64,000 bases of DNA from the NCBI GenBank assembly GCA_937876205.1, contig CALEII010000066.1, positions 1 through 64,000 on the forward strand. Direction: 5' to 3'. Below, in pieces: positions 1-8,741 of this stretch. A program made the translations under genes and the position numbers. Position 1 is the first letter of the stretch; the number at the start of each line of letters is the position of its first letter. The notes below the pieces were generated by a model that saw only the letters and a program-made list of their open reading frames with translations, made no database searches and had not been told where the DNA came from. The DNA comes from an uncultured Clostridia bacterium (GTDB taxonomy: Bacteria; Bacillota; Clostridia; Oscillospirales; Acutalibacteraceae).

Positions 1-1716
1 GAATGGGCAGGCGCACAGGCTTTCTCATCATTCGACACATATCTTGCTCCTTTTGTTAAGGTTGATAATCTTTCATACGATCAGGTAAAGAAGTGTATTG
101 AGTCATTCATTTACGGCGTAAACACTCCCAGCCGTTGGGGTACTCAGGCTCCCTTCTCAAACATAACTCTTGACTGGGTTGTTCCCGCTGACCTTGCAGA
201 GCTCAACTGTATTATCGGCGGTAAGGAAGTTGATTTCCGTTACAAAGACTGTCAGAAAGAAATGGATATGGTCAACAAGGCTTTCATTGAAATTATGATT
301 GAAGGCGACGCTAACGGCAGAGGCTTCCAGTATCCCATTCCCACATATTCAATCACAAGCAATTTTGACTGGTCAGAAACAGAGAACAACAAGCTTCTCT
401 TTGAAATGACATCAAAATACGGCACACCTTACTTCTCAAACTACATCAACTCCGATATGGAGCCCAGCGATGTACGTTCAATGTGCTGCCGTCTTCGTCT
501 TGACCTTCGTGAGCTCAGAAAGAAATCAGGCGGTTTCTTCGGCAGCGGCGAAAGCACAGGTTCAGTCGGTGTTGTTACAATCAATATGCCCAGAATTGCA
601 TACCTTTCAAAGGATGAAAATGAGTTCTATGCACGTCTTGACAAGATGATGGACATCTCAGCCCGTTCACTCAAGGTCAAGAGAACTGTTATCACAAAGC
701 TTCTTGATGCAGGTCTTTACCCCTACACAAAGAGATACCTCGGCACATTCAACAACCATTTCTCAACAATCGGTCTTGTGGGTATGAATGAAGTAGGTCT
801 GAATGCAAAGTGGCTCAAGAAGGACCTTACTCATACAGAAACTCAGGAATTCACAAAGCAGGTTCTTGACCATATGCGTGAAAGACTTTCTGATTATCAG
901 GTTGAATACGGCGATCTCTACAACCTTGAAGCAACTCCCGCAGAATCAACCTCATACAGACTTGCAAAGCACGATGTAAAGCATTACCCCGACATCATCA
1001 CAGCAAATGAGTACTCAAACGGTACACATTACTATACAAACAGCTCACATCTTCCCGTTGGTTACACAGATGATATCTTCTCAGCTCTCGATATTCAGGA
1101 CGAGCTTCAGACAAGATATACATCAGGTACTGTATTCCACGCATTCCTCGGTGAAAAGCTTCCCGACTGGAAGGCTGCAGCAAACCTCGTTAAGAAGATT
1201 GCTGAAAACTACAAGCTTCCTTATTACACACTTTCTCCCACATACTCTGTATGTAAAAACCACGGTTACATCACCGGTGAGGTTTATGAGTGTCCCGAAT
1301 GCGGTGAGAAGACAGAGGTTTACAGCCGTATCACAGGTTATTACCGTCCCGTTCAGAACTGGAATGACGGTAAGAGTCAGGAATACAAGGACAGAAAGGT
1401 TTACAACATCGAAACTTCTGTTCTCAAGAAAGACGGCGTAGCAGAAGAAATCAAGCCGGCTGCTGAAGAAGTATGTGCAGTTGAAACACTTGATGCGGCA
1501 TACCTTTTCACAACAGCAACATGTCCCAACTGTAAAATAGCTTGTTCGGTTCTTGATAAGAATGATTTCAAGTATGAAAAGCTCCTTGCTAATGAACACG
1601 CAGACCTTGTTGAGCAGTTCGGCATCAAGCAGGCTCCCACACTTGTTGTTGTAAAAGACGGCTCATTTGAGAAGTTTGCAGGTGTTTCAGACATCAAGAA
1701 ATTCCTTAAGGCATAA
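1..1716 (+). CDS. nrdD: Anaerobic (class III) ribonucleoside-triphosphate reductase, 5' end outside window, with C-terminal redoxin-like domain
   Basis: The reading frame is open from base 1 and ends at TAA 1714-1716, so 571 C-terminal residues are visible; the first in-frame ATG at 262 is internal. The visible part begins EWAGAQAFSSFDTYLAPFVK, typical of the NrdD barrel. Near the end are four zinc-type cysteines (CKNHGY...CPECG) and the glycyl-radical motif RITGYY, with the radical Gly codon at 1336-1338. The enzyme reduces ribonucleoside triphosphates to deoxynucleotides under anaerobiosis and needs the radical SAM activase NrdG, which is not in this window. Unlike the usual family end shortly after the radical Gly, about 70 further residues form a thioredoxin/glutaredoxin-like fold with a CPNC motif and a following QAPTLVVV stretch. 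trxB starts 12 bases downstream, so the fused domain may be an internal reductant recharged by TrxB (inference). Confidence 0.93.
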   Translation, partial: EWAGAQAFSSFDTYLAPFVKVDNLSYDQVKKCIESFIYGVNTPSRWGTQAPFSNITLDWVVPADLAELNCIIGGKEVDFRYKDCQKEMDMVNKAFIEIMIEGDANGRGFQYPIPTYSITSNFDWSETENNKLLFEMTSKYGTPYFSNYINSDMEPSDVRSMCCRLRLDLRELRKKSGGFFGSGESTGSVGVVTINMPRIAYLSKDENEFYARLDKMMDISARSLKVKRTVITKLLDAGLYPYTKRYLGTFNNHFSTIGLVGMNEVGLNAKWLKKDLTHTETQEFTKQVLDHMRERLSDYQVEYGDLYNLEATPAESTSYRLAKHDVKHYPDIITANEYSNGTHYYTNSSHLPVGYTDDIFSALDIQDELQTRYTSGTVFHAFLGEKLPDWKAAANLVKKIAENYKLPYYTLSPTYSVCKNHGYITGEVYECPECGEKTEVYSRITGYYRPVQNWNDGKSQEYKDRKVYNIETSVLKKDGVAEEIKPAAEEVCAVETLDAAYLFTTATCPNCKIACSVLDKNDFKYEKLLANEHADLVEQFGIKQAPTLVVVKDGSFEKFAGVSDIKKFLKA

Positions 1717-1728
1717 GAGGGATTGTTA

Positions 1729-2631
1729 ATGTACGATATTATTATCATCGGCGGTGGCCCTGCGGGGCTTACCGCCGCCATATATGCTCTTAGAGCAAAT
1801 AAAACCGTCCTTGTTCTTGAAAAGGGCAGCTTCGGCGGTCAGATAACATATTCACCCAAGGTTGAGAATATTCCCGGTTTTGTAAGTGTAACAGGTAATG
1901 AGTTTGCTGAAAAACTTGTTGAACAGGCTCTTGAGCTCGGCGCAGAGATTGAGCCTACCGAGGTTTTCTCCGTAAAAGACGGTAAAATCAAGACAGTCGT
2001 TACAGAAGACGGTGATTACGAGGCAAAAGCTGTTATCATTGCAACAGGTGCAAAGCATCGTCTTTTGGGCGTTGACAATGAAGAAAACCTTATTGGCAAC
2101 GGTATATCCTTCTGCGCAGTGTGTGACGGTGCATTTTATAAGGATGAAGAGGTTGCAGTTATAGGCGGAGGTAATTCAGCTTTGCAGGAAGCAATTCTTC
2201 TTTCAGATGTGGCATCAAGGGTTTATGTTGTTCAGAATCTTGATTTCCTTACAGGTGAAAAGAAGCTTGCAGAACAGCTTTATGCAAAAGAAAATGTTGA
2301 AATCATCACTGGCTCTGTTGTGAAAGAGATTATCGGTGGCGATGAGCTTGAAAGCATCGTTATTACAAAAACAGCAGACGGGGAAGACAGAAAAATTGAT
2401 GTAAAAGGTATGTTTGTTGCTATCGGTCTTATTCCTCAGAACGCACCTTTCTCAGATGTTCTTTCTCTGGATTCATACGGTTATGCCGATGCAGACGAAA
2501 GCTGTACAACAAAAACAGAAGGTATTTTTGTTGCAGGTGACTGCCGAAAAAAGAGAATCCGTCAGGTCGCAACAGCTTGCTCAGACGGTGCAATTGCCGC
2601 CCTTGCCGCATGTGATTATATTGATTCATAA
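1729..2631 (+). CDS. trxB: Thioredoxin reductase
   Basis: This is an NADPH-dependent flavoenzyme that reduces thioredoxin-like proteins. The roughly 300-residue protein has the N-terminal FAD-binding GGGPAGLTAAIYA, the redox-active CAVC motif near residue 132, the NADPH-binding GGGNSA and the C-terminal FAD motif GIFVAGDCR. An in-frame TTG lies at 1723, but ATG 1729 is preferred because AGAGGGA (1716-1722) sits six bases ahead of it. It follows nrdD by 12 bases and is closed by a strong terminator, so the pair is probably one operon in which TrxB recharges the redoxin domain fused to NrdD or a free thioredoxin. Confidence 0.95.
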   Translation: MYDIIIIGGGPAGLTAAIYALRANKTVLVLEKGSFGGQITYSPKVENIPGFVSVTGNEFAEKLVEQALELGAEIEPTEVFSVKDGKIKTVVTEDGDYEAKAVIIATGAKHRLLGVDNEENLIGNGISFCAVCDGAFYKDEEVAVIGGGNSALQEAILLSDVASRVYVVQNLDFLTGEKKLAEQLYAKENVEIITGSVVKEIIGGDELESIVITKTADGEDRKIDVKGMFVAIGLIPQNAPFSDVLSLDSYGYADADESCTTKTEGIFVAGDCRKKRIRQVATACSDGAIAALAACDYIDS

Positions 2632-2640
2632 AATAAAAAC

Positions 2641-2678
2641 TGAGCTGAAAATCTTGTTTTCAGCTCAATTTTTTTTAA
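2641..2678 (+). terminator. Rho-independent terminator after trxB (probably bidirectional)
   Basis: An 11-bp perfect stem (2641-2651 with 2657-2667), a five-base loop and a run of eight T. The A-rich bases to the left mean it could also stop the convergent InlB-repeat gene on the minus strand. Confidence 0.9.
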
Positions 2679-2686
2679 TTCATTTT

Positions 2687-4465
2687 TTATTTGAACACAA
2701 CTTCACCGTCAACAACTTTTATTGTCGGTAATGAATACTGTTTTTTCAGCTCATATTCAGTGTCCAGATTTGCTGACAGTCTGAGTGCAAGGCGGGCATC
2801 TGCTGCATTTACCTTACCGTCATTGTTTATATCTGAAACCTTCTTCTGAAGCTCTGAGAAGCCTGTTTCGAGCCCTGATGAATATCTGAGGATAAGTCTT
2901 GCATCGGCAGCAGAAAGCTGTTCAGAGAGGGTTGCATCGCCCCAGCAGGGTAGATACACTACATTTTTTATCCATTTTGCGTAAAGTGTGATGTTGCCTG
3001 TGGTGTAGCCGCTGATTGCTTCGGTTTTCTGTGTGTAATCACTGTCAAGATACCAACCGCCGAACTTATAATCCTTATTGATTGTCTGAGGTTCATTCAG
3101 CTCGACTCTCTGTGTGGTTGTACGCACAGTTTCATTTTTATTAACAACCTGAGAAGCAGTAACCTCAGCGTAATCAAGAACATATGATATAGAGTATGTT
3201 TTCTCTGTGAAATCGGCATAAAGAGTGATATCGCCGTAAACACCATCGGGAAGCTCAGTCAGCTTTTCTTTAAGCTTTGCATCTCTGCACCAGCCGTTGA
3301 ATATAAATCCGTCTGCCTCTACGTCGGTAAACACTGTTTTGTCACCGTAATGATATTCTGTGGGATTCGGATTTGTTATCGGCAGCATTATCTGATTGAC
3401 AATACCGTAGTCGTAGCTGATTGTATATACAGCCTGAGACCATTTTGCATAAAGAGTTATGTCTTTGTTTGTGTTGTCGGGAATATACTCAATGTATGCC
3501 TTTTCGTCAAAATCAGGCGAAGTATACCAACCGTCAAATTCAAAGTTTTTATCATCGGTTATGGGGGATGAAAGAGTCACGCCTGAATTTGCCTCAAATG
3601 ATTCGGGATTATAGTTGTGAATAACATCTTCACTTATCCCGCTGTCATCTGTGAGTACATAAGTTATATTGAAGCTTTTTACAATCCATTTTGCATAAAG
3701 TACTATTCTGCCTGTAGTGCCTGCTTCAATTTTTTCGGCTTTCTGAGTAAAAAATTCATCGGTATACCATCCGTCAAATGTATAGAACGGGTCATTTGTA
3801 GATGCGTCAAGAAGCAACAGCTCTTCAGAAAATTCATATCTGTCAGGGTTATTGTTTTCTGATGTGTAGACGCTCTGTGAAACAACGCCCATTTCATAAT
3901 GAACAGGGTAGTAGGTATTTACCCATTTTGCATAAAGAGTTATATCAGAGCAGGTGAAAGAATCAATATATGTTACTTTATTTGTATATGTGCTGTCGGT
4001 ATACCATCCGTCAAAGGTGTAAACATCTGTGTTGCAGACAGGGGCTGTGAGATATGTTGATTCACTTGCAAGGCGTGAATGACTGTTGAGGTTTGTTATT
4101 TCTTCATTTTTCAGGTCAATGCCCGGTGTTTCAAGCACATATGAAATGTTATATGTCATCTCATACCATTTTGCATATAATGTTATGTCTTTGCCTGACG
4201 ATGTGTCCGGAGAGGAGACAGGGGTTGAATAATCTGACTCAAGATACCAGCCGGCGAACTCAAAACCGTCACAGACAGGCGCAGTGAGTGAAATCTGCTG
4301 ACCTTTTGTGTAGCTTTGTGGGTTACTGTTTGTTACATTGTCAGAAAACATTGCGGCAACACCGTAATCATAATCTATTGTGAATATATCATCGGCTGAT
4401 ACGGATAATGATGCCGTTATAATCAGGCAAAGCACTATACATATAAAACTCAGTGTTTTTTTCAT
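2687..4465 (-). CDS. Secreted InlB B-repeat (Flg_new) protein with C-terminal dockerin
   Basis: The 592-residue protein begins with a signal peptide (MKKTLSFICIVLCLIITASL, cleavage near SVSADD). Six tandem repeats of about 75-85 residues follow, each with a FxGWY core and ending in TLYAKW or a variant (TLYADF in the fifth). This is the Listeria-Bacteroides/InlB B-repeat (Flg_new) fold of secreted proteins. The last ~100 residues hold two dockerin-type calcium loops, DATLSEQLSAADARLILR and DINNDGKVNAADARLALR, so the protein probably docks onto a cohesin of a cellulosome/amylosome-like surface complex. No catalytic module is visible, so it is more likely an adhesin or spacer than an enzyme (inference). 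It is divergent from the small lipoprotein gene at 4711. Confidence 0.85.
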   Translation of the reverse strand: MKKTLSFICIVLCLIITASLSVSADDIFTIDYDYGVAAMFSDNVTNSNPQSYTKGQQISLTAPVCDGFEFAGWYLESDYSTPVSSPDTSSGKDITLYAKWYEMTYNISYVLETPGIDLKNEEITNLNSHSRLASESTYLTAPVCNTDVYTFDGWYTDSTYTNKVTYIDSFTCSDITLYAKWVNTYYPVHYEMGVVSQSVYTSENNNPDRYEFSEELLLLDASTNDPFYTFDGWYTDEFFTQKAEKIEAGTTGRIVLYAKWIVKSFNITYVLTDDSGISEDVIHNYNPESFEANSGVTLSSPITDDKNFEFDGWYTSPDFDEKAYIEYIPDNTNKDITLYAKWSQAVYTISYDYGIVNQIMLPITNPNPTEYHYGDKTVFTDVEADGFIFNGWCRDAKLKEKLTELPDGVYGDITLYADFTEKTYSISYVLDYAEVTASQVVNKNETVRTTTQRVELNEPQTINKDYKFGGWYLDSDYTQKTEAISGYTTGNITLYAKWIKNVVYLPCWGDATLSEQLSAADARLILRYSSGLETGFSELQKKVSDINNDGKVNAADARLALRLSANLDTEYELKKQYSLPTIKVVDGEVVFK

Positions 4466-4555
4466 ATCGGTATTCCTTCCGTAAAATTAGCATATGTTTA
4501 TATTATAGAATACTGAAAAAAATAAGTCAACTGTAACATTTTGAGCTGAATTGTT

Positions 4556-4586
4556 ACAACTTTGTAATAACTTATTACAAAGTTGT
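4556..4586. promoter_or_regulatory. Perfect 31-bp palindrome, candidate operator
   Basis: Two 15-base arms (4556-4570 and 4572-4586; left arm ACAACTTTGTAATAA) are exact reverse complements around one central C. There is no T-run, so it is not a terminator. It sits 8 bases upstream of a TTGACA -35 element, in the intergenic space between divergent genes. A dimeric repressor or activator site is the simplest reading. Confidence 0.55.
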
Positions 4587-4594
4587 TATAATCG

Positions 4595-4623
4595 TTGACA
4601 TCTGATGTAAATTGTTGTAAAGT
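4595..4623 (+). promoter_or_regulatory. Sigma-A-type promoter of the small lipoprotein gene
   Basis: TTGACA at 4595-4600, a 17-base spacer and TAAAGT at 4618-4623, about 88 bases upstream of the ATG at 4711. Confidence 0.55.
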
Positions 4624-4710
4624 ATGTTTTGCGTGAGACACATCAGATTGTGTGCTCATAAGGTTTAAAAACCGACATATTGTGATTATTATGAAAGGAG
4701 CTAACATACA

Positions 4711-4857
4711 ATGAAGAAGGTTGTACTTACAGTTGCTGCTCTCCTCGTTTCAGCTGCTATGGTATTCTCATTTGCAGGCTGCACAAAAGAGCCCACAGGT
4801 GAAGAAACATCAAGCGATGCTGCAGTAGTTACAGAAGTTGATTCAACAGCTGCTTAA
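4711..4857 (+). CDS. 48-residue lipoprotein, function unknown
   Basis: The ORF encodes a lipoprotein signal of the form MKKVVLTVAALLVSAAMVFS followed by the lipobox FAGC with Cys24. Only 24 residues follow the Cys, rich in Ser, Thr, Glu and Asp (KEPTGEETSSDAAVV). A strong ribosome-binding site, AAAGGAG (4694-4700), lies 10 bases upstream. It has its own promoter, an upstream palindrome and its own terminator, so it is an independent gene and not a leader of cca, which is on the other strand. I do not recognise a family. A membrane-tethered peptide or a precursor whose signal peptide is released as a signal are possibilities, not conclusions. Confidence 0.72.
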   Translation: MKKVVLTVAALLVSAAMVFSFAGCTKEPTGEETSSDAAVVTEVDSTAA

Positions 4858-4891
4858 TTGTTAGCAAAATTTTTACTTAAAATGAAAAGTG

Positions 4892-4918
4892 CTCCCATCA
4901 GATGATGGGAGTTTTTCA
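4892..4918 (+). terminator. Terminator after the small lipoprotein gene
   Basis: CTCCCATC / GATGGGAG form an 8-bp stem with loop AGAT (4892-4911), followed by TTTTTCATTTTTA. It lies between the convergent lipoprotein and cca genes. Confidence 0.88.
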
Positions 4919-4921
4919 TTT

Positions 4922-6241
4922 TTATTTTTTTCTTTTCACAAGCTCAAGAAGCTGTTCTTTTGTGTTCTTTGTCGGGTCGGCAGTAACAATATCGAGCAGA
5001 TAATCAAGTGTATTGCCTATCTCATTGCCGTTGACATATTTTTTTATGTCATTGCCGTTGACAGCCAACTGCGGGAGAGAATAGGGCTCATTGCTGTTCA
5101 TAACATCATCAAATGTGCTGTATGCAAACAACAACTTGTCTGTTATGTCACGGTAGCCTTTGGCAAGCCCTGATTTGTCAGCCCGTCTGATTTTCATAAG
5201 TCTTATGTAGTTTTCTTCACCCAGCAGGCGTATATATTTTTTTACATCCTCTCTTGTTTCAGGCACTTCCTTATCGTGCACGGAAACAAGGAATGATACG
5301 GTTGAAATATAGTTTTTGCTGAATTTCAGGCGTCTGAGAATATTTTCTGCTATGACACCGCCTACTGCAGCGTGGTTTCTGAAGGTGGAGTTTCCGTTTT
5401 CATCAATTGCGTGTGTGGCAACCTTTCCGCAATCGTGAAGAAGCATTGTAAGTCTGAGTATCGGGTCATTATCAATATTGTTTACGGTATGAACTGTGTG
5501 CATCCACACATCATAACCGTGTTTTTTTCCGTATTGAGGGAAGTCAAATTCCAGCTTCAGCTCGGGCATAAAAACGCCTATAACGCTTCTGTATTTTTCA
5601 AGCACACTGAAGACATTTTCACCGCAGAGAAGCTTTATAAGCTCATTTGATATACGCTCTGCAGCAATTCCGGAGAGAAGATTTTCATTTTTCAGTATTG
5701 ATTGTGAAGTGTTTTCTTCTATACTGAAGCCGAGAACTGATGAAAATCTCACTGCACGCATAATTCTCAGTGCATCTTCACCGAAGCGTGTATCTGCGTC
5801 GCCGACGCAGCGTATAATTTTGTTTTTTATGTCATCAGCACCGCCGAAAGGGTCTATCAGACCGTCTGTTTCATTGTATGCCATTGCATTTATTGTGAAA
5901 TCACGCCTTGCAAGGTCATCTTTTATGTCAGAAGTGAACGAAACCGATTCGGGATGCCTGTTATCCTTGTATTCACCGTCAACACGGAATGTTGTTGTTT
6001 CAACAGGTGTTTTTCCTGACACAATAAGCACAGTTCCGTGCTGAATTCCCGTATCAACAGTTCTGAAAGAAGAAAAAAGCTCCTTAATTCTGTCGGGTGT
6101 GGCACTTGTTGTCACATCCCAGTCATTGGGTTCTCTGCCCATAATTGAGTCACGCACACAGCCGCCCACTACATAAGCCTTATGGCCTGCCGAGGTAAGA
6201 ATATTCATTACATTTTTTACATCTGAGGGTATTTTTATCAT
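4922..6241 (-). CDS. cca: CCA tRNA nucleotidyltransferase with HD domain
   Basis: The 439-residue protein is a class II nucleotidyltransferase that adds or repairs the 3' CCA of tRNA. The head domain has GGCVRDSIMGREPNDWD, with the two metal-binding Asp in NDWDVT, and RRDFTINAMAYN with the template-type Arg. A C-terminal HD-type motif (LLHDCGKVATH) follows, as in the cca/poly(A) polymerase subgroup of Firmicutes. The tRNA-Gln in this window already encodes its CCA, so repair is at least part of the job here. It ends close to a convergent terminator and is divergent from nrdR. Motifs alone do not separate CCA-adding from A-adding enzymes. Confidence 0.9.
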   Translation of the reverse strand: MIKIPSDVKNVMNILTSAGHKAYVVGGCVRDSIMGREPNDWDVTTSATPDRIKELFSSFRTVDTGIQHGTVLIVSGKTPVETTTFRVDGEYKDNRHPESVSFTSDIKDDLARRDFTINAMAYNETDGLIDPFGGADDIKNKIIRCVGDADTRFGEDALRIMRAVRFSSVLGFSIEENTSQSILKNENLLSGIAAERISNELIKLLCGENVFSVLEKYRSVIGVFMPELKLEFDFPQYGKKHGYDVWMHTVHTVNNIDNDPILRLTMLLHDCGKVATHAIDENGNSTFRNHAAVGGVIAENILRRLKFSKNYISTVSFLVSVHDKEVPETREDVKKYIRLLGEENYIRLMKIRRADKSGLAKGYRDITDKLLFAYSTFDDVMNSNEPYSLPQLAVNGNDIKKYVNGNEIGNTLDYLLDIVTADPTKNTKEQLLELVKRKK

Positions 6242-6287
6242 AAAAATTGCTCCCGAAGAGAATATATTGTATTTGTAAAATTTTTGC

Positions 6288-6316
6288 TTGCAATATTTGG
6301 TGGTATGTGTTAAAAT
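6288..6316 (+). promoter_or_regulatory. Putative nrdR promoter
   Basis: TTGCAA (6288-6293), a 17-base spacer and TAAAAT (6311-6316) lie 35 bases upstream of the chosen ATG, which argues against a start at 6288. Confidence 0.5.
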
Positions 6317-6350
6317 ATATAAAAGAATTTTTTTGTTTTCAGGTGATATT

Positions 6351-6809
6351 ATGAGATGTCCGTTCTGCGGTTATGAGGAAAGCAAGGTTATCGACTCAAG
6401 ACCTACTGACGAAGGTGAAAAAATCAGAAGAAGACGTGAGTGCCTTCAGTGTCAGAAGAGATTTACAACCTATGAGATTATTGAAACTTTACCCATAGTT
6501 GTTGTGAAGAAAGATAAGTCAAGACAGGTGTTTGACCGTACAAAGCTCATCGGCGGTATGCTCAGAGCCTGTGAGAAGCGTCCTGTTCCTCTTGAGGTTA
6601 TTGAAGAAGCTGTCAACGATATAGAAACTCAGCTTCAGAATTCAATCGACAGGGAAGTTACTTCAATAAGAATCGGTGAGCTTGCTATGGATAAGCTCAA
6701 GAATATTGATGAAGTTGCTTATGTCCGTTTTGCTTCTGTTTACAGACAGTTCCGTGATATCAATTCATTTATGGATGAGCTTGCAAGACTTCTCGGGACT
6801 CAGGCATAA
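6351..6809 (+). CDS. nrdR: Transcriptional repressor NrdR
   Basis: A 152-residue regulator of ribonucleotide reductase genes. MRCPFCGYEESKVIDSR opens the zinc ribbon (second CxxC in RRECLQCQKRFTTYE), followed by the ATP-cone domain beginning IVVVKKDKSRQVFDRTKLIGG. The longest ORF would start at 6288, but the family begins at MRCPFCG and AGGTGAT (6341-6347) gives a Shine-Dalgarno for ATG 6351. It is encoded about 4.6 kb from nrdD. NrdR binds NrdR boxes upstream of nrd operons in response to dATP/ATP; the nrdD promoter is outside the window, so the site cannot be checked. Confidence 0.96.
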   Translation: MRCPFCGYEESKVIDSRPTDEGEKIRRRRECLQCQKRFTTYEIIETLPIVVVKKDKSRQVFDRTKLIGGMLRACEKRPVPLEVIEEAVNDIETQLQNSIDREVTSIRIGELAMDKLKNIDEVAYVRFASVYRQFRDINSFMDELARLLGTQA

Positions 6810-6810
6810 A

Positions 6811-7878
6811 TTAAATATCTGTATTTTCTGCGGGTAATCGCACAATGAAAGTTGTGCCTTTACCCGTTTTGCTTTTTACATCAATTGTGCCCGAACAAAG
6901 CTTTACGACTCTCTTTGCAAGAGGCAGACCGAGTCCGTTACCGAGACCTGAATGTGAAGCATCGCCCTGATAGAACTTGTCAAAGATGTGTTTTTGTGTA
7001 TTCTCATCCATACCTATGCCGGTATCCTGAATTTTTACGGTTATATCAGAAGCATCCTTATAACACTTTATAGTTATTCTTCCGGTTTCAGGTGTGAACT
7101 TTATTGCATTGTTGATAATATTCATCCATACATGAGAGAGCATTTCTTCGTTTGAATAGTATCTGATTTCATTCAGCTCAAGATCAAACTCTATGTTCTT
7201 TTTTGACCACTGTTTTTCAAGAAGCAGAATGCATTTTCTCAGCTGTTCGTCAAGGTAAAAATATGTTTTGTCAGTGACCATCTGCTGATTTTCGAACTTT
7301 GTCAGAAGCAGAATGTTGGATGACATAGAAGCAAGTCTGTCTGATTCATTGACAATGATGTTTATATATTCCTGTTTCTGTTCTTCACTCAGTTCGCCTT
7401 TCTGAAGCTGTTTTGCAAAGCCTTTTATTGACACAATCGGTGTTTTGAATTCATGTGAAAAGTTATTTATGAAGTCATTCCTGAACATCTCTGTGCTGCC
7501 GAGCTCTTCTGTCATTGAATTGAAACCGTTTACAAGGTCAGTGATGATTGTTTCACTTTTCGGCGGTGTTACTCTTACAGAGAAATCGCCGTTTGCAACC
7601 TTTTTCTGTGATTTGATTATTCCGTCAACAGGCTTGAAAAAATGACGGCTTACAAACAGTGTTACACCGGTGCCAATAAGTGTACTTGTTATGAATGCTA
7701 TGAATGTGAGTGAAACAGGTGCAAGCTGAATGAATAACTGAGGGAAAATTCTTCTGATAAGCAGAATAACCAACATTGTTGTGCCGCTTGATGACAAAAG
7801 AATGAAGAATGATATAATTGTCAGTGTTATATGTATAGCCCAGTCTTTTCTTAAAATGTTTTTTAACCAACTCATCAC
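6811..7878 (-). CDS. Two-component sensor histidine kinase
   Basis: The 355-residue membrane kinase has two N-terminal transmembrane segments (about residues 14-42 and 54-77) with a very short outside loop, so it likely senses something in or at the membrane. A HAMP linker (about 78-130), HisKA with His142 in SHEFKTP, and HATPase_c (N-box NIINNAIKF, G1 DTGIGM, G2 GNGLGLPL) follow. The ORF starts at GTG 7878 immediately followed by ATG 7875; AAGGCGG seven bases before the GTG favours the GTG slightly. It lies two bases after the response regulator and its stop is one base from the convergent nrdR stop. Its ligand is unknown. Confidence 0.9.
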   Translation of the reverse strand: MMSWLKNILRKDWAIHITLTIISFFILLSSSGTTMLVILLIRRIFPQLFIQLAPVSLTFIAFITSTLIGTGVTLFVSRHFFKPVDGIIKSQKKVANGDFSVRVTPPKSETIITDLVNGFNSMTEELGSTEMFRNDFINNFSHEFKTPIVSIKGFAKQLQKGELSEEQKQEYINIIVNESDRLASMSSNILLLTKFENQQMVTDKTYFYLDEQLRKCILLLEKQWSKKNIEFDLELNEIRYYSNEEMLSHVWMNIINNAIKFTPETGRITIKCYKDASDITVKIQDTGIGMDENTQKHIFDKFYQGDASHSGLGNGLGLPLAKRVVKLCSGTIDVKSKTGKGTTFIVRLPAENTDI

Positions 7879-7880
7879 TG

Positions 7881-8546
7881 TTATACCGCCTTATAGCCCA
7901 GTCCTCTTATTGTGACAATACTGAAATCCGTGTTTGTTCTGAACTTTTCTCGGAGTCTGTTTATATGAACATCAACGGTTCTTTCGTCTGTGTCTGTGTC
8001 CATATCCCAGATTTCGTCCATAAGCTGTCTTCTGGTGAAGATTTTATCTTTATATGAAAGAAGCTGAAACAGCAGCATAAATTCCTTCTGAGGCAGTTCG
8101 ATTGTGCCGTCAGGGGTTGCGACTGTCAAAGAATCGTGGTCAAGAATTGTAGAGCCTATTGTGATTTTTCTTTCACTTGCAATTTTTGATCTGCGGAGTA
8201 ATGCTGCAATTCTCAGAAGCATTTCTTCATCATCAACAGGCTTTACCATATAGTCATCGGTACCTGAAAGAAAGCCTTCTTTCTTGTCAATGTGCGATTC
8301 CTTTGCCGTAACCATAAGAATCGGTGTTTCCCATCCGCACTCTCTGAGTGTTCTCGTCAGCTCAAAGCCGTTCATTTTAGGCATCATAATATCAAGTATT
8401 ATAAGGTCAATATGAACCTTGTCCATCACTTCAAGTGCTTCCTCACCGTCGCAGGCACATACAGTATCATAACCGTTCTGTCTGAGCACCGTACTTGTGA
8501 GCTTTCTTGTGTTATCATTGTCGTCTACTACCATTATTCTCAGCAT
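7881..8546 (-). CDS. OmpR/PhoB-type response regulator
   Basis: The 221-residue regulator has a receiver domain with acidic pair D8/D9, phosphoacceptor Asp52 (LIILDIMMP) and the conserved Lys in DDYMVKP, then a winged-helix OmpR-type DNA-binding domain ending GLGYKAV. The longest ORF begins at 8567, but MLRIMVVDDN is the normal family start and AGAGGTGG lies five bases before ATG 8546. It is the first gene of the operon with the kinase and is divergent from the transporter at 8742, which is a candidate target because of position (inference). Confidence 0.92.
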   Translation of the reverse strand: MLRIMVVDDNDNTRKLTSTVLRQNGYDTVCACDGEEALEVMDKVHIDLIILDIMMPKMNGFELTRTLRECGWETPILMVTAKESHIDKKEGFLSGTDDYMVKPVDDEEMLLRIAALLRRSKIASERKITIGSTILDHDSLTVATPDGTIELPQKEFMLLFQLLSYKDKIFTRRQLMDEIWDMDTDTDERTVDVHINRLREKFRTNTDFSIVTIRGLGYKAV

Positions 8547-8741
8547 ATATGCCACCTCTGTTACCATTATATAATATAATCCATTTCAGCACAATATAAT
8601 TTTAAAAATTATAATATAAGAAATTATAATATGCTAATCTTAAAGTAATGTTGACCAAAATCAGTTCTTTTATTTTGTTTGTTGTGCGTATTGAAGACAG
8701 TAGGTTAAAATGATAGAATATCTTTATCATAAATTAAAGGA
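8547..8741. other. AT-rich divergent intergenic region between the two-component operon and the transporter
   Basis: The 12-mer AAATTATAATAT occurs twice in direct orientation (8606-8617 and 8621-8632), 15 bases apart start to start. No RNA gene or ORF is recognisable. The repeats could be regulator half-sites, though the spacing is not the 10-11 bp usual for OmpR-type proteins. Confidence 0.4.

Noticed and set aside
1401..1781. Antisense and out-of-frame ORFs over nrdD/trxB and many other genes
   Set aside because: They lie inside strong genes, have no ribosome-binding site and show composition of a shadow frame.
8606..8632. Repeated AAATTATAATAT as replication iterons
   Set aside because: Only two copies in AT-rich promoter DNA, with no replication gene nearby; a regulator site is simpler.
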